Shown: one piece after another, positions 8,601 to 15,713 of the stretch
Numbering within the stretch: the stretch's first letter is position 1
Layout of the letters: every line of letters begins with the position of its first letter
Origin: JAAKFL01 sp964629645
GTDB lineage: Bacteria; Chlamydiota; Chlamydiia; Chlamydiales; SLFE01
Assembly (NCBI GenBank): GCA_964629645.1
Contig: CAZVSU010000032.1
Coordinates: 1-26,512, forward strand
Direction of reading: 5' to 3'
DNA length: 26,512 nucleotides
Notes under the pieces: generated by a model
Seen by the model: the letters and a program-made list of their open reading frames with translations, nothing else
Database searches by the model: none
What the model was told of the DNA's origin: nothing
Translations under genes and position numbers: made by a program

Positions 8601-10512
8601 CTTGCTTTAGAAGGGCAAATCCCAAAGTTGTGAGGAGGGGGGTGGATAGAGGGTGGTAGTTGAGACCTTCGAGGATCACATCTTCAGCTTCTGCGGGCCT
8701 TGCCTCTTCTAAATAAAAGGCGCTGAGTTCCAAATAGGCATCGGCGCTGTTTGAGGAGTCGTCAATGAGTTGCGCGTAAAGTCTTTCGACTTCGGCGATA
8801 TTCCGGGCCTTTTTTTGGGTTTCGATTTTGTCATAAAGAGGTCCAAACCGCGCTTTTCGTATATAAGAATCGAGCCACTCAGCCTCTGGATCGCGATCCC
8901 GAATCGCTCTCAAAAGGCGCTCGGCTTCGCTAAAGCGTTTTTGTTCCATTTTTAACTGGGCAAAATAAAAATGGGCGTTGAAGTTGGTGTGGTCTAAGTC
9001 CAAGGCTTTGCGGAATAATGATTCGGCGTCTTGAAAATTTCCATCGCGCTCTGCGATGGCGGCAAGGCCGACAATCGCATCGGCATTCTCCTGATCGAGG
9101 TTGAGCGCCTGCTTAAACGTGCGTTCGCTTAAATAAATTTGGTTATTGCTCAGATAGGCAAAGCCCAGTTGCGTCAGAATGTCTCGTGATGTCGGGGCAA
9201 TTTCAAGCGCGCTTTCAAACACGTCGACGGCTTTTTCAGCCTCTTTGTTTCGGGAGTAGACATCTCCAAGCTTTTGATAAAATAAAGGATTTTCCGGAGA
9301 CTCTGCAATGAGCTGAAGATATAAATCTTCGACAGCATGAAAATCGCCTTCTTCTTCTTCGGCTTCAACCTTATCGAAAAAAGCCCCGTGTTCGGCTTTC
9401 AGGATGTTTCTCTCGACCCACTGCGAGCCCGGCAGAATCTGCAAGATTTTTTTATAGGTGTCAATCGCTTCGGAATACTGCTTGTTTTCCATTTGAAGCT
9501 CGCCTAAATAATTTAGGGCGTTAAAGTTATAAGGGTTGTGCGACAGCGCTTTTCGAAAAAGTTTTTCAGCAAGAAACACGTTGCCCCGCATCTTTGCGAC
9601 CTTTCCAAGGCCTGCCAGCGCATCGGAGCTTGAAGGCTCCAGAGTCAAGACGCGCTCAAAGAGATCTTCTGCTTTACCTAAGCTTTCGATATCGAGATAT
9701 GTATATCCCAAAGCATTGAAAAGGGGCGGTTTAGAAAGGTTGTAGGCGATGCCTTGCTGATAGAGCTCGATCGATTTAAGGGGCTTTTCTAGACGCAGAT
9801 AGATCTTTCCAAGAAGTAAGTAGAGATCCAAAAAATCTCTGTTTTCCGAGAGGAGCTCTTCGTAGCGCTGTTTGGCTGCACGAAGATTGCCTCCCTCTTC
9901 GATTGCTTTGATGGATGCAATTTCAGGTCCCAGCTCAGCTCGTTTTAGGTCCTGTTGGATGCCGGCAGAATCGGGGTGGTTTTTTTTGAGTTCTTTGTAA
10001 ATTTTTAGTGCTTCGGCGAAATCGTTTTCTTCTATCAGCAGGCTCCCATAAAAAGATAATGCCGTAAAGTTTTGAGGGTCTATTTCGAGTGCGCGAAGAT
10101 AAAAGGTTTTCGCTTCATCAAGTTTATATTCGAGCTGGTAGAGTCTGCCGAGAGCGGCGAGCACGTCCGGGTTGGACGCATCCACCTTCAGAACGTCTTC
10201 GAGCAGCCTCTTGCTTTCCGTGATATCATCGGTGAATAAATAGGAAAGGCCAAGATAAGTTTTTGCATCGAGACTATCGGGTCGTAAAGACAGCGCCCTC
10301 TCTAAGATAGCGGCCGCTTTTTGAAATTCGCCTATGGCATAATAGGCTTTTCCCACTGCATAGATCAACGAAAAATCGTCTGGATTTTCTTGAATACGCC
10401 GCTCAAAGGTTTCAATCACCTGTTTGTTTTGATCGCATTTGGCAAGGCACGGCATGCCGCAAAATACGATCAAGAGCAGTGCTGTGTATGATGTGTTGAC
10501 TCTGTTAAGCAT
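5659..10512 (-). CDS. Giant TPR solenoid with C-terminal outer-membrane beta-barrel (exopolysaccharide exporter-like)
   Basis: A 1617-residue envelope protein. It starts with a signal peptide (about residues 1-25), then continuous tetratricopeptide repeats to about 1289, then about 330 residues rich in alternating aromatic/polar strands that end in W-I-F, the terminal aromatic typical of outer-membrane barrels. This is the architecture of BcsC, PgaA and AlgK-AlgE, which bind polysaccharide in the periplasm and export it. The TPRs are arranged in a higher-order repeat of exactly 181 residues: equivalent tryptophans fall at 365, 546, 727, 917, 1098 and 1279 (steps 181, 181, 190, 181, 181), each followed after about ten residues by a motif like ARFGPLYDKIE. 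The one longer step carries an insertion around 750-765. It overlaps the HEAT gene by 8 bases and precedes the synthase gene by 4. The exporter role is inferred from architecture and neighbours. Confidence 0.85.
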   Translation of the reverse strand: MLNRVNTSYTALLLIVFCGMPCLAKCDQNKQVIETFERRIQENPDDFSLIYAVGKAYYAIGEFQKAAAILERALSLRPDSLDAKTYLGLSYLFTDDITESKRLLEDVLKVDASNPDVLAALGRLYQLEYKLDEAKTFYLRALEIDPQNFTALSFYGSLLIEENDFAEALKIYKELKKNHPDSAGIQQDLKRAELGPEIASIKAIEEGGNLRAAKQRYEELLSENRDFLDLYLLLGKIYLRLEKPLKSIELYQQGIAYNLSKPPLFNALGYTYLDIESLGKAEDLFERVLTLEPSSSDALAGLGKVAKMRGNVFLAEKLFRKALSHNPYNFNALNYLGELQMENKQYSEAIDTYKKILQILPGSQWVERNILKAEHGAFFDKVEAEEEEGDFHAVEDLYLQLIAESPENPLFYQKLGDVYSRNKEAEKAVDVFESALEIAPTSRDILTQLGFAYLSNNQIYLSERTFKQALNLDQENADAIVGLAAIAERDGNFQDAESLFRKALDLDHTNFNAHFYFAQLKMEQKRFSEAERLLRAIRDRDPEAEWLDSYIRKARFGPLYDKIETQKKARNIAEVERLYAQLIDDSSNSADAYLELSAFYLEEARPAEAEDVILEGLNYHPLSTPLLTTLGFALLKQGKLMEARLMFQQVLQSDAADGEALAGLGIAALKQNDFKQAESYLKRALIFQPDSITALTSLGEFYTTQGQYEKAEEVYGRLFELFPDKPWVKFAYQESLFRPLLEQIASLEKVENQSPQELRKNRMKAETLYLQLLAEAGDNPNFSLRYGQLLVKMGRLSEALQVYRQSLAQNPSDIPLMLAVGYTMIFGEDYAAAEQQFREVLALAPTSGDAWAGLGRVFERLNKPSDALGAYNKALFFEPDNINALSFLAGIFVKNEKFDEAKALYEKLLALSPEKGWVKEALAEIRMIPQLKRAEESIQNGELERAAQIYRQLLGDGQNGIESVMRLGNLYITMRRYTDAADVFIQGLKNAPENPRLMTAAGLAYVLNKDPEKGRKWLERALIQEPNEAGAIAGLGKVAFLENNRAKAEKLYQQALAISPDNSPALSFYGELLFQEKRYEEAEEIYARLSEVEQNARWARKAREEARFGRFYDGARALTNIGERCKAEQQYLSLLSSMQFSGDIYLELGDLYFSQEHFYKGLWTYYQGLLIDPLSPGLWRATAKAYLALRRLTPALFIFNCLVATNPDDASSWAGLGRAFALMGCIKESFAYYAHALSLDPKNEDALNFLALGELERERFRSSRDFYSRLSCVKPEKIWVQNQLLTAHQRTRPSVRLEGNFHEEDEFNAFDESILAARYQVYGGGVRVTAPINDFYRMGGLAQQEFYRLVAVQNDAVEYFFGLTRGKLFTRRAYGCYGFLDANIGASVYGPVGRGTFCQRQGIIIEPTVLYTNIKPDRTFIAGFDTETNLVGRDFNENIAKIVPRYILLGSYERDLFETVTYGIFGSTSYLNGFQANYLQQGLFFADWRPYALRCLSFRYTFLALSYSKVIPEYFTYAPQLKNQLQCEYRIKFLDEGLVKLGYAFGFQDSRTRFQQIIVDAPIVIGPLFWDRRLYNMGYVKASYNQCPFNINLEGDFFRDSKKYTIWNINLNLEWIF

Positions 10513-11560
10513 GGGTTAAACGCAACGTGTATTGTGATATTTCGTAAGCTTCAGGATTTTGACTTAAACTCTGGCTCGAGAGTATTTTCACGCCCTCGTG
10601 ACCCAATTCTTTTAATTTCAAAGCCGCTTGGAGCCGGACAAACCAATCCGGATCTTGCAGGTGCTCTTCGAGACGGTCCATAAATTTGTGTTCGCTGCCT
10701 TCGGGCAGCGATTGAATCGCCGCTTCACGCACTTTTGGGTCGGGATCGTTTAATGCATGCGATAAGATATCGACAATCCTTTCATTGGGGATATTTTTTA
10801 AGATCCGTATCGCTAAAATGCGGCACGTGACGTCTTTTCCATAAAGGAAAGGGATCAAAACAGATGAAATGTCTTTGGTTGTGCGAGTCGAGAGGATATC
10901 CAAGCACACTGAAGCTGTTGCCGGATTGTGATCGGTTTTGAGGATTTCGATCATGAGCTCGAATTTAGCGTTGTCGGCATGGATCAACAGATCGCGATAG
11001 GTGACTTTAGCAAGTTTTGACTCTCGGCTGATTTTTTCAATCAATTGGACAAACAGATGTTTGTCGTTAAGCTGCACAATCGTCTCGGCGGCCACAACCC
11101 GCACAAGGAGAATCGGGTCATTTAAAAGACGAAGCAAAAGGGTTTTGTCTGCCAGACTCGGCACAAGGGTAAAACATTTGGCGGCAAGAAGTCTTTTGGT
11201 CCACAAAAAGCTGTTCGCATTTTTTTCTGCTGTTTCAAGCAAGTAGTTTCTCACAATGTGGTTTTTGAGGGCATTCCAGGATTCATCTGTAATTTTTCTT
11301 TGAAAGGCAATGGTGCATTCGAGAAGATTTTTGCTGCCTTGAAGATGTTTGGGGAGATCGATCGATGTTTTATTTTCCATGATGGCCTTGGAAAACAATG
11401 AGGACAGTTGATCTTTAATCGACTGATTGCGGCGCATCATCAGGACGTAGTAAATTTTCATCAAAACAACGAGTCCGAGACAACCTGCGATAAAAAGCAG
11501 CTCGAATAGCAAGATCGCGACGGCGACTTTGAGCAATATGTATCTTAAGAGATCATCCAT
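10505..11560 (-). CDS. Membrane-anchored HEAT-repeat protein
   Basis: A 351-residue protein with one strong hydrophobic segment at about residues 9-41, followed by a basic MMRRNQ stretch that suggests the remainder is cytoplasmic. From about 110 to 345 it is built of HEAT-like helical repeats; examples are PNERIVDILSHALNDPDPKVREAAIQSLPEG (split around 255-285) and LEEHLQDPDWFVRLQAALKLKELG near 300-325. HEAT solenoids are protein-protein scaffolds. It lies between the receiver-rich regulator (12 bases upstream) and the TPR-barrel exporter (8-base overlap). It is therefore a candidate link between the phosphorelay and the secretion machine at the inner membrane; this is inference from position. 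I know of no equivalent in the Pga, Bcs or Alg operons. Confidence 0.75.
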   Translation of the reverse strand: MDDLLRYILLKVAVAILLFELLFIAGCLGLVVLMKIYYVLMMRRNQSIKDQLSSLFSKAIMENKTSIDLPKHLQGSKNLLECTIAFQRKITDESWNALKNHIVRNYLLETAEKNANSFLWTKRLLAAKCFTLVPSLADKTLLLRLLNDPILLVRVVAAETIVQLNDKHLFVQLIEKISRESKLAKVTYRDLLIHADNAKFELMIEILKTDHNPATASVCLDILSTRTTKDISSVLIPFLYGKDVTCRILAIRILKNIPNERIVDILSHALNDPDPKVREAAIQSLPEGSEHKFMDRLEEHLQDPDWFVRLQAALKLKELGHEGVKILSSQSLSQNPEAYEISQYTLRLTHA

Positions 11561-11572
11561 CGGCTTTGCCGC

Positions 11573-13984
11573 TTACCAGTTGTAACGTTCTATAGCGCTG
11601 AGAACTTTTTTGGTTAATATCGTTAAATTGAACGGTTTTGTGATGTAGTCTTCTGCGCCATGGCTGATGCCCTCTGAGATGTCGTGGTCGGAGGAGTAGA
11701 GTGTCAAAAAGAAAAAGGGGATATTTCGGCGAAATGACGATTTCACCTTATCTAAAATCACCGTGCCATCCATGTCCGGCATTTTCTTCTCGGAGATGAT
11801 GAGTTCGGGCCGTGATCCGTCGGTGTATTGGTTCAGCGCTTCTAAGGCTTTTTCTCCTGTTGAAAAGGGGCGGACATTGAGGCCATGATTTTTTAAGGCA
11901 TTGGCAATCAGTTGTTGGATCTCTTTATCGGGGTCGATGATGAGCACGTCTTTGAGCTCTTTTTCTGTTTTTGCACCGTGTCCGCTTTGAATTTTGATCG
12001 CCCCCTTTTCGTCGCTTCTTTTCGCCGCTTCGAGAGCGCTCCTCGCAGCGTGAAAAACATCGTCCACTGTTTTGAAGTGTCTGCTGATTTTGACAACGCC
12101 TGCACAAAAAGCGACGTTTTCTGCGGCTTCATTTTTCATTTTGAGCACGATTCTCAACACAGTGTCTTCGGCAGAGGTCAAAGAGTCATCCTCTATGAGG
12201 AGGGCAAAGCCTTTCGATTGAAGAAAATATGCAGACAGCTGTTCATTTTCAACACTATTTAAGAAGTTGCCGAAAGAGACAAGAAGTTGATTGATGAGTG
12301 AATGCCCCCCTTTCAAGAGATATCCGTCCATATCTTGCATCTCAAAAATAGCCAGGTACATATTCCCTTCCGTTTCTCTCGCTATCAGCTCCTTGATGTC
12401 TTGGCGGAGCATGCGGGAGCTGCTGAGTCCTGTTCTTAGTGTCATAGACTCGGAGCCGAAGCCTTGCGGTTTCTGATCAATCATTCTCAGAATGGTTTTC
12501 TGCAGCGTCTGGGCGTCGAAAGGTTTGAACAGAACTTCGGTATCTTTTGTTGAGTAAGCCGCTTGGTTCACGGCCTCTTCGTTAAAGTGGGTCGAAATGA
12601 GAATGGACAAATCTTTGTAGATCGGATCAGCTTTTACCGCTTTGAGAAGGTCAAGTCCGTTGTATTTCGGAAGCAAAACGTCCAAAATAAGCACATGGGG
12701 CATGAATTCTTCCAAGCTGGTAAAAAGGGATGAGGCGTCGTTGATGGTGCGAACATCCAGTCCGACATTTTCTAGCGCCTGTTTGATGAAACGGCAGATG
12801 TCTTCGTCATCGTCGAGCACGAGAACTTTATAATCCATAAGCTTTGCGCTCGGCAGCTTATTGAGGATCGTATCAAACAAAAGAGCAGGCGATATAGGCT
12901 TCACAAAAAAAGAGTCGACGCCCTTATCTTTGAGTTGAATGCGTAGATCCAGGTCATTTTTTTGTGAAAGAATTCCAAAGACAGTGGGAAGATAGCGCTC
13001 TTTTTGCTGCATTTTTTCGGCGATCTCCAGCCCCGAGAGGTGATAGCCGGGGAGAGACTGGGCGATCACAACGGCACCGGGATTGAATTCGGGGGAGAGA
13101 AGTTGCTGGACGCCCCGCTCGGGATTTTTTTCTGTGAGAAGCTTGATTCGAGTGCGCTCTCTTTCTTTTTTAAGAAGAGAAAGAAACGCCTCTTCCGGAT
13201 CTAAAACATACAGAGTGTTGCGGTGGCTGAGATCATTTCTGCTGCTGTCGGATAAGGCGGTTTGGCCGTCTCTAGAAAACTGAAAGTCAAATTTTATCTG
13301 ATCCAAAAAACGGGTTAATTCGGTGAGCCATTTTTTTGAAATGTCGCCTTCATTTTCGATGAGGGAATTGATTTCATATTCGAGTTCTCTGCAGTGCTTT
13401 GTGACATCGGGATAGCCATAAGATCCTGCGCTGCCTGCAATTTTGTGCAGCGCTTCTTTTAATGCTTGAAGGGAGGGGATTCCGGGGTGGTGCTGCAAGC
13501 CTGTGATAAGGTTTGCCAGCAAGTCGATTTTATCGCAAATCGAATTTTGATAGATCTTAAGAATTTGATGATCCAGCTTTTCGGGTTTTTCCGCTTTTTT
13601 ATCCGGCCTCAAGGAAGCCAATGAATGAAGAAGGCGTTCGACTTGTTCATGGTAGACCGGTTTTCCTAGCACATAGTCGATTTCAAACTGTTCTTTAAGC
13701 TTGCGGAAGCTCTCATTGTCGTGAAAGACTCCTGATACGACCGCTACTTTTGCAAGGCTTTTGTCTCGGATGATTTTCAAGAGGTCGTATCCCGATCCAT
13801 CGGGGAGCTGGAGGTCGATGATGTAGGCGTCAAACTGGGTGTTTTGAAGCAAGCTGAGCGCATCGGCAAGGCTGTGGCACGTCTTCAAAGACATATTGAA
13901 AGAAGCGGAGATCGAGGCGATATATTGGGTAAAATCCCGATCGTCGTCGACTAAAAGAATGTGAAGGGGCTTAGATGTCGTCAT
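11573..13984 (-). CDS. Multi-receiver phosphorelay protein REC-Hpt-REC-REC-(degenerate GGDEF)-REC
   Basis: An 803-residue soluble signalling protein without membrane segments. REC1 (about 6-125) has acidic pocket DDD and phospho-acceptor D57 with K108. An Hpt domain (about 140-235) carries HKIAGSAGSYG with H180. REC2 (about 256-375) lacks the acceptor (Ala at the expected place in VVIAQSLPG) but keeps the K-P of VKPIS. REC3 (about 386-503) is intact with D435 and K487. A GGDEF-fold region (about 514-667) has QSKGF where the GG(D/E)EF active loop should be, so it should make no c-di-GMP. REC4 (about 678-800) has Glu732 in place of the acceptor Asp (ISEKKMPDMDG), a possible permanent phospho-mimic. 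Its ATG directly follows the TAA of the single-receiver gene upstream. No DNA-binding domain is present, so output is probably through protein contacts. Confidence 0.9.
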   Translation of the reverse strand: MTTSKPLHILLVDDDRDFTQYIASISASFNMSLKTCHSLADALSLLQNTQFDAYIIDLQLPDGSGYDLLKIIRDKSLAKVAVVSGVFHDNESFRKLKEQFEIDYVLGKPVYHEQVERLLHSLASLRPDKKAEKPEKLDHQILKIYQNSICDKIDLLANLITGLQHHPGIPSLQALKEALHKIAGSAGSYGYPDVTKHCRELEYEINSLIENEGDISKKWLTELTRFLDQIKFDFQFSRDGQTALSDSSRNDLSHRNTLYVLDPEEAFLSLLKKERERTRIKLLTEKNPERGVQQLLSPEFNPGAVVIAQSLPGYHLSGLEIAEKMQQKERYLPTVFGILSQKNDLDLRIQLKDKGVDSFFVKPISPALLFDTILNKLPSAKLMDYKVLVLDDDEDICRFIKQALENVGLDVRTINDASSLFTSLEEFMPHVLILDVLLPKYNGLDLLKAVKADPIYKDLSILISTHFNEEAVNQAAYSTKDTEVLFKPFDAQTLQKTILRMIDQKPQGFGSESMTLRTGLSSSRMLRQDIKELIARETEGNMYLAIFEMQDMDGYLLKGGHSLINQLLVSFGNFLNSVENEQLSAYFLQSKGFALLIEDDSLTSAEDTVLRIVLKMKNEAAENVAFCAGVVKISRHFKTVDDVFHAARSALEAAKRSDEKGAIKIQSGHGAKTEKELKDVLIIDPDKEIQQLIANALKNHGLNVRPFSTGEKALEALNQYTDGSRPELIISEKKMPDMDGTVILDKVKSSFRRNIPFFFLTLYSSDHDISEGISHGAEDYITKPFNLTILTKKVLSAIERYNW

Positions 13985-14347
13985 TTATGCCAGGACCCTT
14001 TCGATAAGGCTGATCAGCCTCTTTTTATCTGTGATCGGTTTTGCCGCGTATTCATCAAAGCCTAAATTCAGATATTTTTCTCGGTCTTCGGGAAGCGCGT
14101 ATCCTGTGACGGCAATCACCTTTACCGACTGCAAAGCCGGAATGTCGCGGATCATTTTAAGCACCTCGGTCCCGTCAATATCGGGAAGGGAGATATCGAG
14201 CATAATGAGGTCCGGAGGCTGCTTTGCATACTCCTCAAGCGCTGTCTTCCATTCATGGTAAATCGTGATCGTCCCCTTTTCCTGAAGGAGAAATTTCATG
14301 ATGTTGGTGAAGTCCTCATCATCATCTATGATGCTGATCGTTTCCAT
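13985..14347 (-). CDS. Single-domain response regulator (receiver only)
   Basis: A 120-residue stand-alone receiver of the CheY/Spo0F/DivK type. It shows the acidic pair IIDDDEDF, the acceptor motif LIMLDISLPDIDG, a TGYA beta-4 segment and the conserved lysine in AAKPI, so all phosphorylation residues appear intact. There is no output domain, which suggests a phosphate shuttle between a kinase and an Hpt such as those encoded on either side. The start at 14347 follows a strong AGGAGG (14351-14356) and gives the family's usual beginning; an in-frame upstream methionine at 14377 lies within the GH18 gene and would add ten non-homologous residues. It overlaps the end of the GH18 gene by 26 bases and abuts the multi-receiver gene. 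Confidence 0.9.
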   Translation of the reverse strand: METISIIDDDEDFTNIMKFLLQEKGTITIYHEWKTALEEYAKQPPDLIMLDISLPDIDGTEVLKMIRDIPALQSVKVIAVTGYALPEDREKYLNLGFDEYAAKPITDKKRLISLIERVLA

Positions 14348-15589
14348 AATCCTCCTGATGCAATTGTTTGACTGCACTCTTTATATTGGGAAATCCCCGT
14401 TCATCAAGATTGACCGCCCAAAAAACGACGCCCGCACATCGATACTGCCCCGACAGTTTTGCCTTTAAACCGACTGTTTCCGGAGTGTCGAAACTGATCC
14501 AATCCCCATTGTCGCGATTGAAGGTATAGGCTGTTTCTGTCGTGGGGTCGATATGCGCTTTCCAATCGAGTCCGCTGATTGAGGCGTAAGACATCAAATT
14601 TTGACCGCCTTTTGGCCTCTCTAAAAAGAATTTCCCCGGCCCCGAATTTGCTTTTGAAAGGCCTTGGACTTTCTGATATTTCCAGCCGTAGAGGGGAATG
14701 CCGAGCAAGACTTTTTCTTTTCTTATTCCGTTCCGGACGTAGTTGTCCAACGTTTTGGCAATATACAGATCGCTTTCATCCCTTGTATCGCGCATTAAAG
14801 GAGCATTGGCGCCTGTTACTTGATCGACTCCAAACGGGGTGTGATAGTTGTAGGTCATTAAAGTCACGCGGTCAACAAAGTTTGTTAAAAGACTGGCCCA
14901 ACGGTAAAAAAGTTGAGGGGAATTGGCAAACAGCGGCCACACTCCCTCTGGCATGACGGCGGGAAGACAAATGGAGAGTTTAATCGGCGGCGAGGCCTTG
15001 TGGAAGGCCTCTTTGCATTCTTTGAGGAACATAAGAAAGTTTTCGTAGTCGCTGTCGGCTCCTCCTTTGGAGCTGACTCCGGGAAATTCCCAGTCGATGT
15101 CGATGCCGTCGAAGCNNNNNNNNNNTGCTGATGCGCGTAGGAGAGCGCCGATTGGATAAACTCCTGCCTCGAAGCGAAGCTTGCCACCATCTGGCTAAAT
15201 AAGCGGCAGGTCTTTCCGCCCATGCCGTATGGGTCGTTGGGGTCGTTAAAATTGGCCCCTCCTATCGACAGAAAAAGCTCTAGGGGGGCTTGCGCCTCTT
15301 TTTTAAGTCTCTGGAGTTTAGGGTATAACGTGTTAATGTCGCTGCCCTTAAGAGGAGCGATTTTGAAATCGCCGGTCAAGCCCTTTGACGCTTCATAACC
15401 GAAAACGGCAAACGCGAGGTAGAGATCGGTCAGAAGCGACGTGTCGATCTCCTCCAAAGACAGCCCTTCGCCGCCGTTAGCCTCTGCGTCGACCCAGCTC
15501 TCATAATAGGCCGCGACGGCCGGGCCTTTTGCGTCGATCCCTGTCAATAGCAAGGCTAAATAAAAAACGGAGAGGATCATTATTTTCAT
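14322..15589 (-). CDS. Secreted GH18 family glycosidase (chitinase-like), interrupted by assembly gap
   Basis: A secreted enzyme of glycoside hydrolase family 18, which cleaves beta-1,4-GlcNAc-type glycans by substrate-assisted catalysis. The first 20 residues are a signal peptide (hydrophobic core SVFYLALLLTG). The family SxGG motif is LSIGG at 107-111. The catalytic DxxDxDxE motif reads DGIDIDWE (bases 15110-15087) with its essential Glu; MTYNY and a late GVVFWAV segment complete the barrel. A run of 10 N (15116-15125) splits the gene just before the catalytic motif. The frames on the two sides agree only if the true gap is 2 modulo 3 bases (for example 5), so the N-run is not to scale and the gene is probably intact, about 420 residues. 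It is the first gene behind a good promoter. Its place in the operon suggests a polymer-trimming enzyme like PgaB or BcsZ, though a host or environmental chitinase role is possible. Confidence 0.85.
15116..15125. other. Assembly gap (10 N)
   Basis: Ten undetermined bases inside the GH18 gene. The reading frame to the left and right is consistent only with a gap length of 2, 5, 8... bases, so the length 10 is a placeholder or slightly wrong. Confidence 0.95.
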
Positions 15590-15596
15590 TGACTCG

Positions 15597-15625
15597 TTTA
15601 TATTTCATATAAAAAAAAATTTCAA
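15597..15625 (-). promoter_or_regulatory. Sigma-70-like promoter of the exopolysaccharide operon
   Basis: Read on the minus strand: -35 TTGAAA (15625-15620), a 17-base T-rich spacer, and -10 TATAAA (15602-15597). Both hexamers are close to consensus with ideal spacing. Transcription would start about at the GH18 start codon (15589), giving a leaderless or nearly leaderless message, or translation may begin at the second ATG at 15580. A small hairpin sequence (15645-15662) lies just upstream. Confidence 0.55.
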
Positions 15626-15644
15626 TTAAAGCCTAAAATGAAGG

Positions 15645-15662
15645 GAACTCCCTCAGGGGTTC
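15645..15662. terminator. Short hairpin between Hpt gene and GH18 gene
   Basis: A 7-base-pair stem (one G-T pair) with loop CTCA lies downstream of the Hpt stop and upstream of the operon promoter. It is not directly followed by a T-run on the minus strand; a T-rich stretch comes about 20 bases later. It could attenuate read-through from the Hpt gene. Weak evidence. Confidence 0.25.
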
Positions 15663-15713
15663 GGTTCAAACTTGAAATACTTATTCGTGAGGGATGAGGG
15701 AAATCGGTGTTAG

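Noticed and set aside
11982..12442. Active diguanylate cyclase in the multi-receiver protein
   Set aside because: The fold is recognisable, but the signature loop is QSKGF and the metal/substrate residues are not kept.
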